The notes: generated by a model not told the origin, from the sequence alone. DNA of 64,000 nt from Rhynochetos jubatus (GCA_027574665.1 CM050657.1:22980700-23044699), one strand, 5' to 3'; positions 1 to 13,000 are shown, counted from the first letter of the stretch. Numbers and translations are program-made.

Positions 1-1254
1 GGAGCTGCCTCCGGGGTGAAGGGCAGCAGCCGGCAGTTTTCCCTCTCTGTTTGCTTCCCTCTGGATCTGCATTGCAGAGAGTGATAGCAGTTTCTAGGGC
101 TTTTTCTCCACCATGCTGAGCTATCCCAGAGCCGATGGTGTTCGGCGCTTATACCCGGAGCAGTGCCTAGAGATCCCAGAAATGCTTTCTGATGCATGCT
201 TCCCCCAAATTGTCTTTGCCATTTCCTAAACTAGAACTCAACCTCACAGGTAAGTAGCTCCTCAGTCATTAGTCTCGAAGGGAGCCCATCATCCAATTCA
301 GTCAAGCGCTATTCTGCGTGGAAGCAAAAAGATGTCCTGGCAGCACCCACTCCTGTCTCCAACCAGGATCTCCCAGGTCCTCAAGTCCAATCTCCTTTCT
401 AAAGCTGCACCACTACAACTATCTGATATTGTCCTCTTTCCCACGGCAGCTCCCGGGAAAAGGTGCGACCACTGCCCTAAACGTCTTTGGAATACAATTC
501 CTCAGCATTTAGTCTTATTACTAAAAGCCCTTTTATAGATCCATCTGGCCAGATGATTCAAATGAAGAGCAGTCATGCAAGCTCAAGTGCTTTGCCAGTT
601 TACAACAGGCAAAAGAAAGCACTTCTTTACATAGTGGGAGGTGATCTTAGGGAGCTTGCTGCCATGGGAGTTTGTGGAGGCAGGCAATATCCAGGAGGTT
701 TGAAAAGGGATGGACAAAAGGTCCATAAAAGACTGGTCATGGATGTGCCCCTGATCTCCCCTCTTCAGAAACTGTGGGTGTTGGGGAGTACCACGAAAGA
801 GACTTCAGAAAGATGCCACAGCTGTGCTCTGTCCCTAAATATCATGTTCTGCCAACGCTATCAGGGCTAGACAAATGATGGTGTGACCTGCTCAGGCATC
901 TCTTATGCTCCTATGGGGCAACTGCAAGCCCCTGGCACACCAGCCAGAACCAGCGGCCCTGTGAAGGCCAATGAGATACCACATATGGATACACGAAACC
1001 CTCAGGAGCCCTAGAGCTCTGCTTCTGCACTGGTATCAGGCAAAATCCACAGCCCAAAGCACTGGGCGTAGGACACCACAAAGAAAATCTTACAGTCATC
1101 TTCACCTCGCTTGAGCTCTTTGTGCACGTGTTAAAATCCAAAGCCTTGTCTCAGCTCGGTGGGTACAGCCCAGCAGCGAGTCCAGGGCATCTGGGTGTAC
1201 AGGGGACGGTCACGCAAGCACAATTCATACACAGCGAGAAGAAAGCCAACGGCC

Positions 1255-1435
1255 CAACACACCAATTTTTATGCCCAACTTGATGTGTTGCATGCGTGAT
1301 TACTGCAGGAATCAACGTGGCTAATTACAGCCATCTGCACCCATTACTACCATTTGTCTGTGTATTCACAGTAGCTGCACGTTAGTTAGGCGTGCCGCTG
1401 CACAAACATATTAAACAGCTAATTAATTAGAAAAC
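1255..1435. promoter_or_regulatory. Candidate conserved non-coding element (homeodomain/E-box cluster)
   Basis: An AT-rich block carries TAATTA (1322-1327), an E-box CATCTG (1332-1337) and overlapping TAATTAATTA (1420-1429). It has no repeat signature and no coding potential. This motif density is typical of developmental enhancers. Conservation is inferred, not measured. Confidence 0.25.
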
Positions 1436-3419
1436 CAGACCTCTTCTGCTTAGGAGGAGCCCATCACCCAGCAATCACCAGAACACATTTTCTCCATCTG
1501 TTAGATGATCGCCCCCTCCCCAAGGTCACCAGGGAACATGCAACTGGCTCACAGTCTTGACAAGGCACTGCTGGAGCGGTGAGGTGTCTGTTTAAGGGAC
1601 TTCCTTTGTGTAGCAAGGCTTCAGACCATGGCTGCTCCTGAAAACAGGACTGTGGCACTTCAACGGAACAGCACCGTGCTTTAGGATTACCTCAGGTGAC
1701 CTTTGGATTAGACACCAACCGTCTTTCCAGCACACCCAGTCTGCCAAGCACAGACGAGGCTGATGGCACGCCCTGTCACGGGGCACGCGCCTCCCGTACA
1801 ACGCCTCTTGCCACGCGGGGTCCTGGTTCTGCAGCAACCCCCTAACGCAACACTAGATTATAAATACACAGAGGATGGCTGTGCCCCAGTGCTTCACTGA
1901 CACACGGTTCTGTCTTCAGTCAGAAGCTATGGATTTAAATTTAGGGATGGAGCAGGAGGTTAGGTTTCAACATTCCAAGATAAATCCTCCCAGAGGAGGC
2001 AACGAGACCAGAATTTCGTCCCTCTGGTACAGCCTTAAAGCAGATGGGAACATGGAGTCAGTGCTGTTGAGCCAACCACACTGCTTGTGCAGCCTTGAAA
2101 CGGTGTGCCCAGCTTTTCAGCTGTTCGAAGACTGCTTTAGCTACGGCCCTTTGGGCCAGCTGCTGCTCCATCGGCACCAGAGCGGTCACGGCTCTCGCTA
2201 GACAGCCCAGCTTTAGGTACAAAGAGCTGCTCCAGCTATTATAGCAATAATTCCTTATATTACAGCAAAGGCTAGCAACACTGCCTCAGGTTCAGTCAGC
2301 ACTTTCATTAGCTCCCCATCCCTTCCAAAGCAAGTGTTAGTGTGAAGGGATTATAAACTGCAGGTGCAACCAGCTTTGGCCATTTTTCATTTGTGATGAA
2401 AAAAGGAACAAGTAAGTTTCAAATCCTTGTGAAATATTTGTGAAACAAACCAAACCGCTCGCCCCCGCACACGTGAAACGCAGTGCTGAAGAAGCCACTG
2501 CGATCCAATGAAGTGCAAACTGCATTCCTCATCTGGCACCGCTATATGGGCTTTAAAAGCGTATATACCCGAGTTACGGAGTAGCTCAAGACAACCCTAC
2601 AGATCTTACTTTGGTTCTCCTAGGACTTAAGACACAATTCTCTATGTGCTTTAAAAAAATAAAAATAAAAATTAACCACCACCAAGAACCAAAATGCAAA
2701 ATAATTGGTGTCGCTCCCGCTGCTGGCAGACAGGCTGCCGCTGACGGTGCTTTGTCAAAGGGGACCTGTGAAAATACTGCACTTGGATCACCACAGAGGT
2801 TGACCAGCCAGTCTGATGGCTTTATACTGGCCAAGTCTGCTGACATGCCCTGCCCAGCCCCCAAGTTCCTACAGCTCCAAAGGTGTCCTAAGCTCCGTAC
2901 AGCCGAGAAAGGCAGAATGCCGTGCTGTAGCTCCTGCATGCAGCTGCTCTCAGCTGCTCCAAGGGATCCAGAGCAGGACTGGAGCAAACCACCATGACCA
3001 CGGGCACCTGGAACGTTTCTGGAGGATTCCACCGCAAGACCGCGTCAGCATCGCTGTACGTGCGCATGTCTCACGCGCTTTCCTTACACCCTTCTCCACG
3101 CACAGACCGTTTACCGTTGTGCAAAGCACAAAATTATGCTGAATGGATCCACAGTTTGGTCCGGTACCTTCTCCCCTAAGGAAAAAACCCTGCGAGAAAG
3201 CGCACTCGGCTGTGGTCTGAGCAATGCTGTCTCATCCCTCTCCTGTGTCTCCCTGCCCTGTGCCCGGGGGGGACACACACCCAGTCCTCCCCAGGCATTC
3301 TCCCCTCCTTGTGCCGCTTGACCACCTCGGCCTTGCTGAATCAAGCGTCACCTAAACCAAACCCGCCATCCTCAGGTCCCTCAATCATACGGGAAGCAGC
3401 AAACATGCTGAGTTAACTG

Positions 3420-3830
3420 CAAGGTAAGCAGTATTTTTATTTGGTTAATTAGAATTGCTCATCAAATGAAAACAAAGAAGTGATTTACTGCAGAACTGGT
3501 ACAGGTAGTTGTTGCCTAAGTACATTCCTGCATATTTGGCTACTTTAGGAATATTTTTTAATTAACAGTTTCTCCTTGGCTAAAGCAAAGCAGAGAAAAT
3601 AAGGAAAGCGAAGTTTCACATAAGGACACTGCCGAATCCCTGCACTGCCAGCTATTTTTTTTCTTCAGGGAGGATTTTAAATTAAAAGCAGATTGCCTTC
3701 ATTAGCGTTACCAGAAGCCATGTAACTGCCAAAGCTGACAGAAACACAACTGTGATTTGCAAATTTGGCAAGTGTCATTTTCTCTTTCTACAAATGTGGG
3801 TAATGTCATTCATATTAAGAAGGCTTTTGT
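3420..3830. promoter_or_regulatory. Candidate conserved non-coding element
   Basis: About 400 bp of AT-rich sequence has several homeodomain-type cores, including GGTTAATTAG near 3444 and TTTAATTAAC near 3557. It has no repeats, no ORF and few CpGs, and contrasts with the more GC-rich, ORF-littered DNA on either side. The reading as an enhancer is inferred. Confidence 0.25.
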
Positions 3831-4910
3831 GGGGGACACTGTGCAAGGAATAACTCCTTCCTGGGGAGAGGAAAATATCTCCAGAGCAGCAGCTTGGTAG
3901 TCTAGGGCACCCAGCATCTCTCACCTTGTTTATTTTGCAAGAGAGTGCATTGCATTGAGTTTGTGATGAGAAGGGTCAGACAATAACAGCGCTATGAACT
4001 GCCTTCTCCTGGTGACTGAGCAGGATACAGTAGCAAGCCCATAATAAACATTTTAACACCCATCTTTGACATCCAGCCATGCTCAACCTTTCCGTGACAT
4101 TCTGCCAACCCCTCAGAAGCCTCCCTGGCACCTCAGTCTCCTCTAACTCCCGGTGTCTAGCTTTCCTCAGCCTTAGGAAGAAAGCGCAGCGTACCTAACC
4201 AAGGTGTTGAAAAATACACTGGCGTATTTCAGTTCCCGCTGTCTGCCACACCGTGGATGCTGGCACTGGGGGCCGAAGGCGAAGCGATGGGGGTGACCCC
4301 GAAGCGCGCGTACTTCACTGGGGTGGTGACGGCCACAGGCACACCGCAGCGGGATGGCCAGCGCCTGTCACACGGGGCTCGCCGAGGTGTCCACAATGGG
4401 AAGATGACCAAAATTACAGGATGGAGAAAGGAGAGAACCAGGTAGTCTCCAAACACAACCCACGTGCTCGGCAGCACCGCGCCGTCGACCCCCTGAGTGA
4501 ACAAAGTATTTATTCCCCTGGCTGCAGCTGAAATGGGAAGGTCTGAACACACTATTAAACCGTGTAGGAAGTAGTTTAACACAGTCAGTGTTACCACAGC
4601 CACAAATGTAAAGCCTGTCTGTAATAATTACGATTGTACTACGTATGATTTTATTAGACACTGTCTTATAAAATCAAGACAAGAATAGCTATCTACATAG
4701 CAGTCACCAGTTTCTTAACTGTCTGAAACCAAAGCAACAAACGTAACGCAACGCCAGGCATGGAACGAACCAAAATAACGTTCACCTATATGCAAGCCTG
4801 CAAAGGTAACAGCGGAACGCCTCCTGGTAACCTTCAATCTAGCCTAGAGTTAAACATCCAGTGACTCTGCAATTTTGGTTTGCATCATCAAAAGACCCGG
4901 AGAATCCAGC

Positions 4911-4923
4911 TCTCTCTCTCTCT
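4911..4923 (+). repeat. (TC)n microsatellite, short
   Basis: About six TC units in intron 1. Confidence 0.85.
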
Positions 4924-5424
4924 AGTCAACTCTTTTCCACTGCACAGGGAACAGAGTTCATTATCCACTGAACTAAACGCTAAGTAATGAGTTACAAACA
5001 ATTAAACCGAAAGAGACACAGATTAAAGGAATTTATTATTCCCTGATCTGCCAAGCAAATTGTTTAGATACCTGCAATCAATGAGTAATGATGAAACAAA
5101 ATAAAAAAAACCAACAAACCTAAAGGACCAACAACAGGCTCGTAAAAATCTGTTTAGTAAGGACCATGTATCTTCGTTAGGTTGAACGGCACAGCATTTT
5201 AATCAACAAAAACACCCTGTCTTTATACATCATGAGACCAGAGGCAGAATGTGGCCCTAAATTATGCTGTTACTGTTTATTATTCATATATCACAGGACT
5301 GATGAAGATTTATGGTCCCATTGCGCTGAGTACTGTACAGTGAAATATAGAGAAATAGTGAGACTTACTACTCCAAGACTTTATAATTTAAAGACAAATT
5401 ACAGAAACAAGATATTATAATTTC

Positions 5425-5550
5425 AAGACAGTAACGCACAGATGGGGATTGGAGTTACAGACAGATTAAGCAACTTGCCCAAGGTCATGCCAGACACGTG
5501 TGCCAGAGCAGAAAATTGAACTTGCATCTCTGGAGTACCAGCACAGGGGT
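5425..5550 (-). mobile_element. MIR-like SINE fragment
   Basis: On the plus strand the block resembles the reverse complement of the MIR core: a CAGATGGGGA-like segment, then GATTAAGCAACTTGCCCAAGG, then a degenerate GCAGAGC...TTGAACTTGCATCTCTGG segment. This order matches antisense MIR (gaggttaag-tgacttgcccaagg-tcacac-...-gaacccaggtct). It is an old, diverged copy. Confidence 0.6.
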
Positions 5551-5767
5551 TTTTTGCACATGTAGGAGAACGCTGCTTCTCTTTGATTTCACTAGATGTC
5601 ACGTTTCATAAACTAACAAATAAATTCAAAACCAGAAACATTACATGGTAGTACCAGAAGGATTTCCTTTTACCCCTCCTCCTCTGAAAACCTTCATTAA
5701 TGAAGGAGCTTTATGTACATATACCCCTGATTTGTCTGTGTATGGCACAATTGCAGCATTTACACAG

Positions 5768-6290
5768 AATTGAAGGATAATTTAAGCCAAAACGTTTTCT
5801 GGAGCTATCTAGTCCAACCCGCAACTCAACGCAGAGACAACCAAGGCAGATGCCCCAGGGCCTTGATCAATCAAACTCTGAATATCTTCAAGGATGGAGA
5901 TGGAAATCCCACCACCTTCCTGGGCTCCCATTCCAGTGTTCACTCAGTCATGTGGACAAAGTCTTTCCATGTATCAAATGAGAACTTCCCAGTTCCAAGT
6001 TGTGTCCGTCACTTCCCATCCTGCCCCCAAGTCCACCTCGGTTTCCTCTATTTCTACTCATTAAGTAGCTGTAGGTAGCAATGGGGTCTCCACTAGCCGC
6101 CTTTCTTCTTGACTTCACTTCCCAGTGCTGGACAAGCCCAGATTTCACAGCTTCCCCCGGGACATCCCATACTCTAGCACCCTGATCATCTTGTGCCAGG
6201 CTGGCTCCTGTCCAGCCGTACCTGTCCTTTACAGGGTGGCCCGAATCAGGACATCATGCTCCGGATGCAGTCTCACAAGCACTCCACACT
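5768..6290 (-). mobile_element. CR1 LINE fragment, 3' portion, diverged
   Basis: Read on the plus strand, it follows the reverse complement of avian/sauropsid CR1 3' sequence: ATCTAGTCCAACCC (about 5809), CAGGGCCTTG (about 5857), TGAATATCTTCAAGGATGGAGA (about 5879), CCTTCCTGGGC..CCATTCCAGTGTT (about 5917), and finally a GGATGCAGTCTCACAAG-like segment near 6265. It is 5' truncated, has many substitutions and carries no intact reverse transcriptase. Confidence 0.8.
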
Positions 6291-9200
6291 CTTCATTCTC
6301 GCATAAAGCATGTAAAAATAGTTCATTTTCTTTAATCAATTATCGTATTTTTGCACATTTTAACCACACAAACCCTGCATCCCCTTTTGTAAGGGTAAAA
6401 CAACCCGGGAACACTCGTTTTGCACACCGCTTCTGGAGGTTTGCTGTTGCAGGGGTCTGGGCACACGCAGGCACACCGTGCTCCGGAGCAACCGCTGCTC
6501 CTGTAAAGAATTCCTGAAAGGGGCATTTCACACGTCTTTCCCTCTAGCTGACACCAAGGATAGCCACGTCACCCCCAGTGATGCAACATGCTCAGAAAGT
6601 CCCGGTGATAGCAGGATAACACAAGACACCATGTTGTTGGATACACATACATCAGCAGATAAATTTAGGAATTTAAGTTCCAAACCCTGTCACACAGCGT
6701 ACTGGTAGCTCTGAAAACTATTTAGTTTATGACTGTACTGGGAGATCGCCTCAGTGCAACGCAAACAGCAGCAGCAGTGTTACTTATTAAGGCAAAACTC
6801 AAGCCCCCCAGACAGCTGATGCAGGACAGTGGGAGAAATTATACAGCATTTAAACACAGTGGCTTTCTTGCCTGGTTTAGAGCTGAAATGTGTCCTCTAC
6901 CAGAAGGTATTTGCTTTCTGTTTATTTTAGAAAGAGGAAAGAGACAGCTTAAGCTTTGCTTATTTGTGTTTGTTAGTACCTGTGAAGATTTACCAGTGAA
7001 AATTTCATTTTAATTAGTCCTGCAAAAGTGCTGTCCACATTTTTTCACCCTGAAAGTGCTGTCCTGCAGAGCAGAAAATCAGTGCACTCAGTGACGGCCA
7101 TCCTGATACGAAAAGCATCTGTGTGGCATGGAGACATTTGGGGCTTTAAGCAAACCCACAAGCCAACAGAGCAGTGCATGTGGGCATGGTAAAACAAACC
7201 ATCCCCCCCGCTGCTGGCCAGGGAGGGACAGCCAGTGACAGAAAGAAGCAGGGCTCTGTGGGTTACTGCCCACAGTCCTCTCAAGAGATTGATGGACAGT
7301 CAGGGAAGGCTCATCCCACAGTGATGGTGGCACAGGCGAGCTGCTGTGAGAGCAGCCCCTCCACAGCTGGGCCTGAACTTACAGCACCAGGACAAAGCCT
7401 AAAACAGGCCACGTCCCCTCCGCCAACCAAAGCTGAGGGTGCTCCAGTCTACAAATCCCAGAGCACGGGCTCAAGAGCTGCTGGTCAAAATTCCCTTTCC
7501 AAAGCTACGGCCCTATGTAGGGGCACACACACAACTACAGAAATATATAAAACCCACGAGTTGCTTCCAGTTTCTTGGCAATAAGTCGCGACTTCTCTTA
7601 CGGTGTTATTTCATACACCAGCAGCAGCGAGCTTTTCAAAAAGGTGTAACTATACGCTCCATTCCTTTTGAACACAAAGTCGTTCCGGACGCCAATGGCA
7701 CTGCTACACAAACACTGAAAATGAAGCAAAGGAAGGAGTCCCAGTTTTGGACTGGGATGAGCCATTGCACCATTTATGGATACATGTAAAGGCATACCAA
7801 TGATTCCTTATGCACTGCAAAAGCAAAGGTGCATCAGAGTAGAGGTATTGCGTCACAGCCAACAGACGACTCTCCAGTTGCACGACCGGTGCGCGTGAAC
7901 ACAGGGCGCATGGACAGCCGGTTGTCTCATCCATCGCAAGCCCAGCGGACACCCACCATGCGCCTGCAAAAGCTTGTATTTTGGGCACAGAACAGGTCAA
8001 CACGGCAAGGAGCGGCTGTGAAACTCCACGGAGAGAGATGCAAGGAGCAGGACACCAGCGCACCGCATGCCTGAGGCTGGACATCAGTTACCTAAACGAG
8101 GTCTTTTCCAGCATGACTGGGCTCACTTCTCATATGCTGCAACTAGTCAAGTGAAACACTTACCAGGTAAGCCTAAAGAGCAATTTACAGCACCCTGCTT
8201 TGCTTTCCCGCATCTATCTCCAGCCCTCCACATCTAACAGTGTTTTGACCACCTTTCGTTTGTCTAACAAGTGGTACCACATATTATCACCCTATATAAA
8301 ATCTTCACATCGAATAATTTAAGCCACACCTTCCACATCCAAACTTTTTCTGCCCCTAATGTGTAGCAGAGATAAAGTTAATAGTACTAATAGTTAATAG
8401 AGATTAAGTTAATAGTAAACAATAACTGATCAAATAAAATCAAATATGACTTCCCAAGAGACAGCGAGTCCCACAGACACTGTTCTAAACCATCTCAATG
8501 CAAAGCCCAGGAAGAGGACAAACGCACACTCACCTAGGAAGGTGTCGTATCCGATTGCTGGCCCGAGGACAGTACCTCCATGGCAGCACTGAGGAACAAG
8601 GGGGCTTCCCTACTCTTGCATTCCATGTAGGGACTACACAACCTGATATGTTACAGAGACTCATGCATATATTTACATAACGTCCTATCGCTTTTTTGCT
8701 TATCCAGGCTTAAATTCTAGGGAACATGCTAGTGGGAAACAAAAGGCAAACTGGAACGCTTCTCTGAGCTCCCCAGGCACTTCCCAATCCGTTCTCTGCA
8801 CCAACCCCCAAAAGCACAAGCAGTTGGGATGTTGCTACATCCCAACACCACCAGACAAGATGGGGCACAGGCCCTGGGGAGCCCGCGGCTGAGTCAGCGG
8901 GACTTCTACCCACGGGTTCCCACCATTGTGCAGCCCTTCCTCAAATTCACAGCAGATGAGTCTCCAGCTACGGCTTGGCCTTAGCGAGACGCTCTCATAA
9001 AAATACCAGGCTCCTTCTCCCTGAACATGGAAGCCTCTGCGAGACCTCCCACCAACGAAAGGGGAGCGAGAGCGTTTGTTTCTTTTCTTTTTTTTTTTTT
9101 TTCCAGGGCGTTTGGTATCCTGTCACAAAGCCAAACAGATGTTTGTAAAATCCAAACTAGTTATCCAAGCGTTTTAAACCCGCGCAGCTGTGCGCAGCAA

Positions 9201-9317
9201 GTAACCGCGTCGGGGGAGAAGACCACTGCTGTCTTTTAAGGCACTTACATCCAGGGACTAGACTTTAATAAACCAAACTTCCCATGAGTTACTCAAGCTC
9301 TCTCATTCCAATTTAGT
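6291..9317. other. Intron 1 sequence without recognised genes
   Basis: Mixed-composition intronic DNA with a short imperfect tandem duplication at 8370-8417, a T15 tract at 9088-9102 followed by CCAG, and a moderately CpG-bearing patch near 7860-8070. I see no coding exon or RNA gene. Confidence 0.6.
8370..8417 (+). repeat. Imperfect tandem duplication, 31-bp period
   Basis: AGATAAAGTTAATAGTA (8370-8386) recurs as AGATTAAGTTAATAGTA (8401-8417), with an extra AGTTAATAG between them. Confidence 0.8.
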
Positions 9318-9450
9318 GTTTATGGTAGAGGAAACTGCTGAAAAGAGCAAAGTGAAGTGGCTTTTCCAGTTTCATGGTGAAAATCTGCATCCAGATTGGG
9401 ACTAGGACCCCAGACCTCCCTCCCATCAGACCCACGTGATGGCTACAGCA
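9318..9450 (-). mobile_element. MIR-like SINE fragment
   Basis: On the plus strand, GAGGAAACTG is followed by an AGTGAAGTGGCTTTTCCAG segment, then GGGACTAGGACCCCAGACCTCC. This is the expected order for antisense MIR (gaggaaactgaggc, aagtgacttgccc, gggattagaacccaggtctcc). It is old and diverged. Confidence 0.5.
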
Positions 9451-12400
9451 CCCGATTTCCACCAGTCAGCTTATCTGGGAAGACAGCAGGAATACACAAA
9501 AGATGCTAATAAGCATCCCTGCTTTGCCACTGGTACAAGATTCACTCTACGCTAAGCCTGGCCCTCACTGCAGAATCAATTACACAATCAAATCACTGCG
9601 AACCTCACGGCAACAACATGGACTGAGAGCAAAAGAGGCTGAAGCAGCCTCTTTTTATCTGTATTTAAAAAATGTAAACTTAATCTTAATTTCTGACAGT
9701 GCTTTTATTATATTTTTATTTATGAATAATATTTACAGCTAAAATAATTTCTAAAATATTCATATTTTAGAAACATGCCTGCCTGCTTCTGCTAAAAGGC
9801 AAGAGTTGGGTAAAACTAGTGGAAACACTCCAGCTAAATTACACAGTATAGTTTTACAATCCAATAAAATACCAATTTTTTGCAAGCCAAAGCTATTTGT
9901 CATAGTGCATTTGCATTTTAGTCATATAAAAGATTGACTGTCTGCATAAGTACTATCACGCTGCTCCCTGAAACCACAGTAAAATTTTTCTGTTGTTGTA
10001 TTCTTCCTTTTTTAATACTTCAGAAGAATGCACAGCAATTTAAAAAATTGTTTCACTCATGTTGTTAGCGCAGGAGTTCGTAACAGCCGGGTAATTCTGT
10101 ACTTTTGATTCATGCTGCACCGTACATGAAAAGGCACAGAAAAATTAAATTAGTTTTATAATCTCTGTACAGTCAACACAATTGTGACTAACGTATTTCC
10201 TAAAACTCAGAGTTGGAGCGTTGTGAATAACTGTCACAGCACGGCCTGCTTATTCAAGTAGTAAGAAAGGAAAACAAGCTTTCCATATCTGAAGAATTCC
10301 AAGTAAAACGGGAACACGTTATGGGCAGCAGTGGCTGACCCAGCTCACGGCTCTGTCAGGAACAGTCTACAGCTTCGTTATTCTTTTGCAGAACGATCTG
10401 GCAACGGAGGTAACCCGATTCCCTGGGAATCAAGTGTTACTTAAAGACAGGTTTCACCTGTCAGGGATATAACATACTCTGAGCAACAAAGCGTCAGGGT
10501 ATATAGACATCACAGGAGAGGGCACTCCGTCCTTCACAGTAAGAGGGGAAAAAAGGAAATTTTCTGCTTCCACAGAGTTTTGAATTTTACTTATGTTTTG
10601 GTAACTTTGAGGGGAAATGTCCTAATGCAATGGCAGCTACAGCAACTTTGTACAAACAAGCTATAAAACACGATGGAATAGTCTTTAAGCAGCTGCTACG
10701 AGTGTTTCTGCAAGCCTTAGGGTCTCACTTCCTGAGGTCTCTCCCCATCACGACAGGGCAGGGATCCTCACAGCTGTCGGGAAGACACTGTCAAGCCTCG
10801 TTCCACAGACAGGAAAGCAAGTACGTGACTTCTTCCAAGGAGACTTAAAGATGAAGAGACTCCACATGGACTTGGCTCCAGGTCACCACCCAAGCCCGTG
10901 GGATCTCTGCCCCACCGAGCTGCCCACTGAACCTCTCCTTCCTTCTCACACCTCTGCCTTGTAGTAAGTACCTGGAGAAGCATTGAAAAAGCTGTCCCAG
11001 CTTGTCCAGCTGGAAACAAGGAGGGATGTGCTTAGGAATTCCAGAACAACTCCGTCTATGCAGAAAGTTCAGCGCCCTCCCCAGCTTTACGGTCATGCAA
11101 CCAGAAGCAGCCAGTCCAACTCCTTCCTGAATTAACACCCAACTATGGAGATGCTCTGCCACGGGAAAAGCCAGAAAGGTGACTCTACACGTTTGCTACG
11201 TGCCTGCTGTAGCGCAGAACATCCAAGGGGGCAGGGGAGGATAGCTGCACGTATCCAAGACAGCTAGAGCCGAGCCCTGCTGCTGCCTGCCTTTCCGACA
11301 GGAGACACCCTGCCATTGCAGAACAGGACGCCTCCTTGAAGACAACTCTCTGCAGGGGCCTTCGTTACTGCTGCTCCGAGCGGGAGCAACACGCGCACAT
11401 ACCGTCTTGGAAGCCACGTGCAGGAAAGCAGGCAGTCGCATTGGACGTAACGCATGCCCTGCCGCCGAAGTTTGGCGGGGCGGGCAGGGCCAGCTGTACG
11501 CCACAGCAGCACGCGGTCTTGGCACTATCACCTCCAGAAGTCTACCTGCCTGCCAGATGTACACAAAGCACCTCGTGGGACAAGGAAAGAAACCCAATAT
11601 GTAGAAACACGTTGCGTTCAGCAGGGGCCAGGGCAGCACACAGAAACGAAAGCGGTTTCTCCCAAGGAAGCCTGCAGATTTCCACAGAATTGGGATGTCT
11701 ATTTCCCTGGTTTTCCCCTGAAATTCCTAGAATTTCCAGCTGAATGCTGAAAACGGATACACAAGTTCTCCCTGTGCCAGTGACACCTGACAATCGCCCT
11801 CCTCACTTCCACAATCCCGCAAAACGAGCGACAGGAACACCCCAGCTGCTGCTGGGAGACCAAAACAGCAGCCCCAGACCCAGCACCCAGCGCTGAGACT
11901 GCTACAGAGAGCAGGGTCGGGATTATTGCTCAGCCCAACAGCCCTCTGAGGCTGGGCCCATCCTCTTCTCCTGCCTTCACTTTCCACACTGCGCCTAATG
12001 CAATTTGATGCTGCAATAAAAATAGATGATGCTTAACCCCCCCCTCGCTGGTCCGACGGACAGCGGTGGTAGGGTGCAGGGCCTGCGCTCAGCTGCTGCT
12101 GCTGGCAGGTGCTCTACGCCCTGTTCTCAGTTGCCACTGGTGTGACCTGCCAGGAAAACAAATCCTCTGGCTGTAAATAGACATTTTTGGTGACGAAGTT
12201 AAGCGAAGGTGGGAGTGAGCTGCTAAGTCGAAGCACGCTTAATTACTAACATTACCCAGAGGAGTGCGTCTATCCGGTCCCCTCAGCGTGAGGCAACCGT
12301 ACTGAAAGCAACGGAACATTAAGCCGTGGATGTAGAGCTGGGTCCCCAGACACACGTCCCTGCACCGTTTTGTTCTGGACAGCGAGTATCAGGCTTCTGC

Positions 12401-12479
12401 TTCCCCGACAAAAGCGGCCGCGGAAACAGCTTTGTCAGACGCCGCTGATCAGGGTAATTACGCGGTGGGAGCTTCGTCA
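9451..12479. other. Intron 1 sequence without recognised genes
   Basis: It begins AT-rich (about 9650-10200, including a palindrome at 9748-9773) and becomes GC-richer toward the intronic CpG island. ORFs at 11196-11987 overlap on both strands with no family resemblance. I see no gene. Confidence 0.6.
9748..9773. repeat. Perfect 12-bp inverted repeat, 2-nt spacer
   Basis: TTTCTAAAATAT (9748-9759) is followed by TC and its exact reverse complement ATATTTTAGAAA (9762-9773). It is a near-palindrome in an AT-rich intronic stretch and could extrude as a cruciform. Confidence 0.9.
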
Positions 12480-13000
12480 TCCCTATCCCGGCGGCAGAAG
12501 GACAGGTTCTCCACACCGCCGACACCAGCGAAGCGAACATCCACCGGAGCATCCCGCCGCCGGTTCGGCAGTGCGGGCCCGCCACGGCGCACGCGCCTCC
12601 GGGCCCGCCGCGCCCTGCCGAGCCGCTAGAGGGCGCGCCGCCGTCTCCCTAGCGCGCGCGCGCGCTCCCCCGGCGGGCGCGGCGCGGGCAGCCACGGCCA
12701 CGCGTGACCGAGCTCCCCGCGCATCCCGAAGGGAAACGGAGCGACGCGGCTCAGGCACGGGCTCCCCAGCGTGGGCACCACCGCACGCGCCAGGGGGAGG
12801 AGAAGGTGGAAGCGCCCGCGTTAGTGCGCAGCAGCGGCGCTCAGCCCCGCGACGGCCGGTCCAGTTTCCCCCTAACGAACTCATTAGCACGAACGGGTTG
12901 GGACCGCGCTCGGGAGTTCATCGCACGGCAGCTCACCTTGAGGCTAAAGGGACTGAAAGAGTAAAGCCGTTGCCCTGGCTCCTGTCCGCTGAGGAACCAG
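12480..13000. promoter_or_regulatory. Second CpG island inside GPC1 intron 1
   Basis: This is a GC- and CpG-dense block (strongest at about 12560-12720) roughly 4.4 kb downstream of the GPC1 start. It contains a (GC)7 tract at 12652-12665 that could adopt Z-DNA. It also has a strong CTCF-type motif. I see no recognisable coding exon in it. It could be an alternative promoter, an antisense promoter or an insulator/enhancer island. Confidence 0.6.
12623..12636 (+). promoter_or_regulatory. CTCF-type binding motif
   Basis: CCGCTAGAGGGCGC agrees with the established CTCF core (CCNSYAGRKGGCRS) at every constrained position. It lies within the intronic CpG island. Occupancy cannot be read from sequence. 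Confidence 0.55.

Noticed and set aside
247-255. Strong donor-like CAG/GTAAGT on the plus strand (others near 8166 and 60590)
   Set aside because: Isolated splice-like motifs occur by chance and no adjacent coding segment or matching acceptor supports an exon.
9078-9106. Pyrimidine tract plus CCAG resembling a strong acceptor on the plus strand
   Set aside because: A T-homopolymer gives this appearance. No coding or conserved segment follows it.
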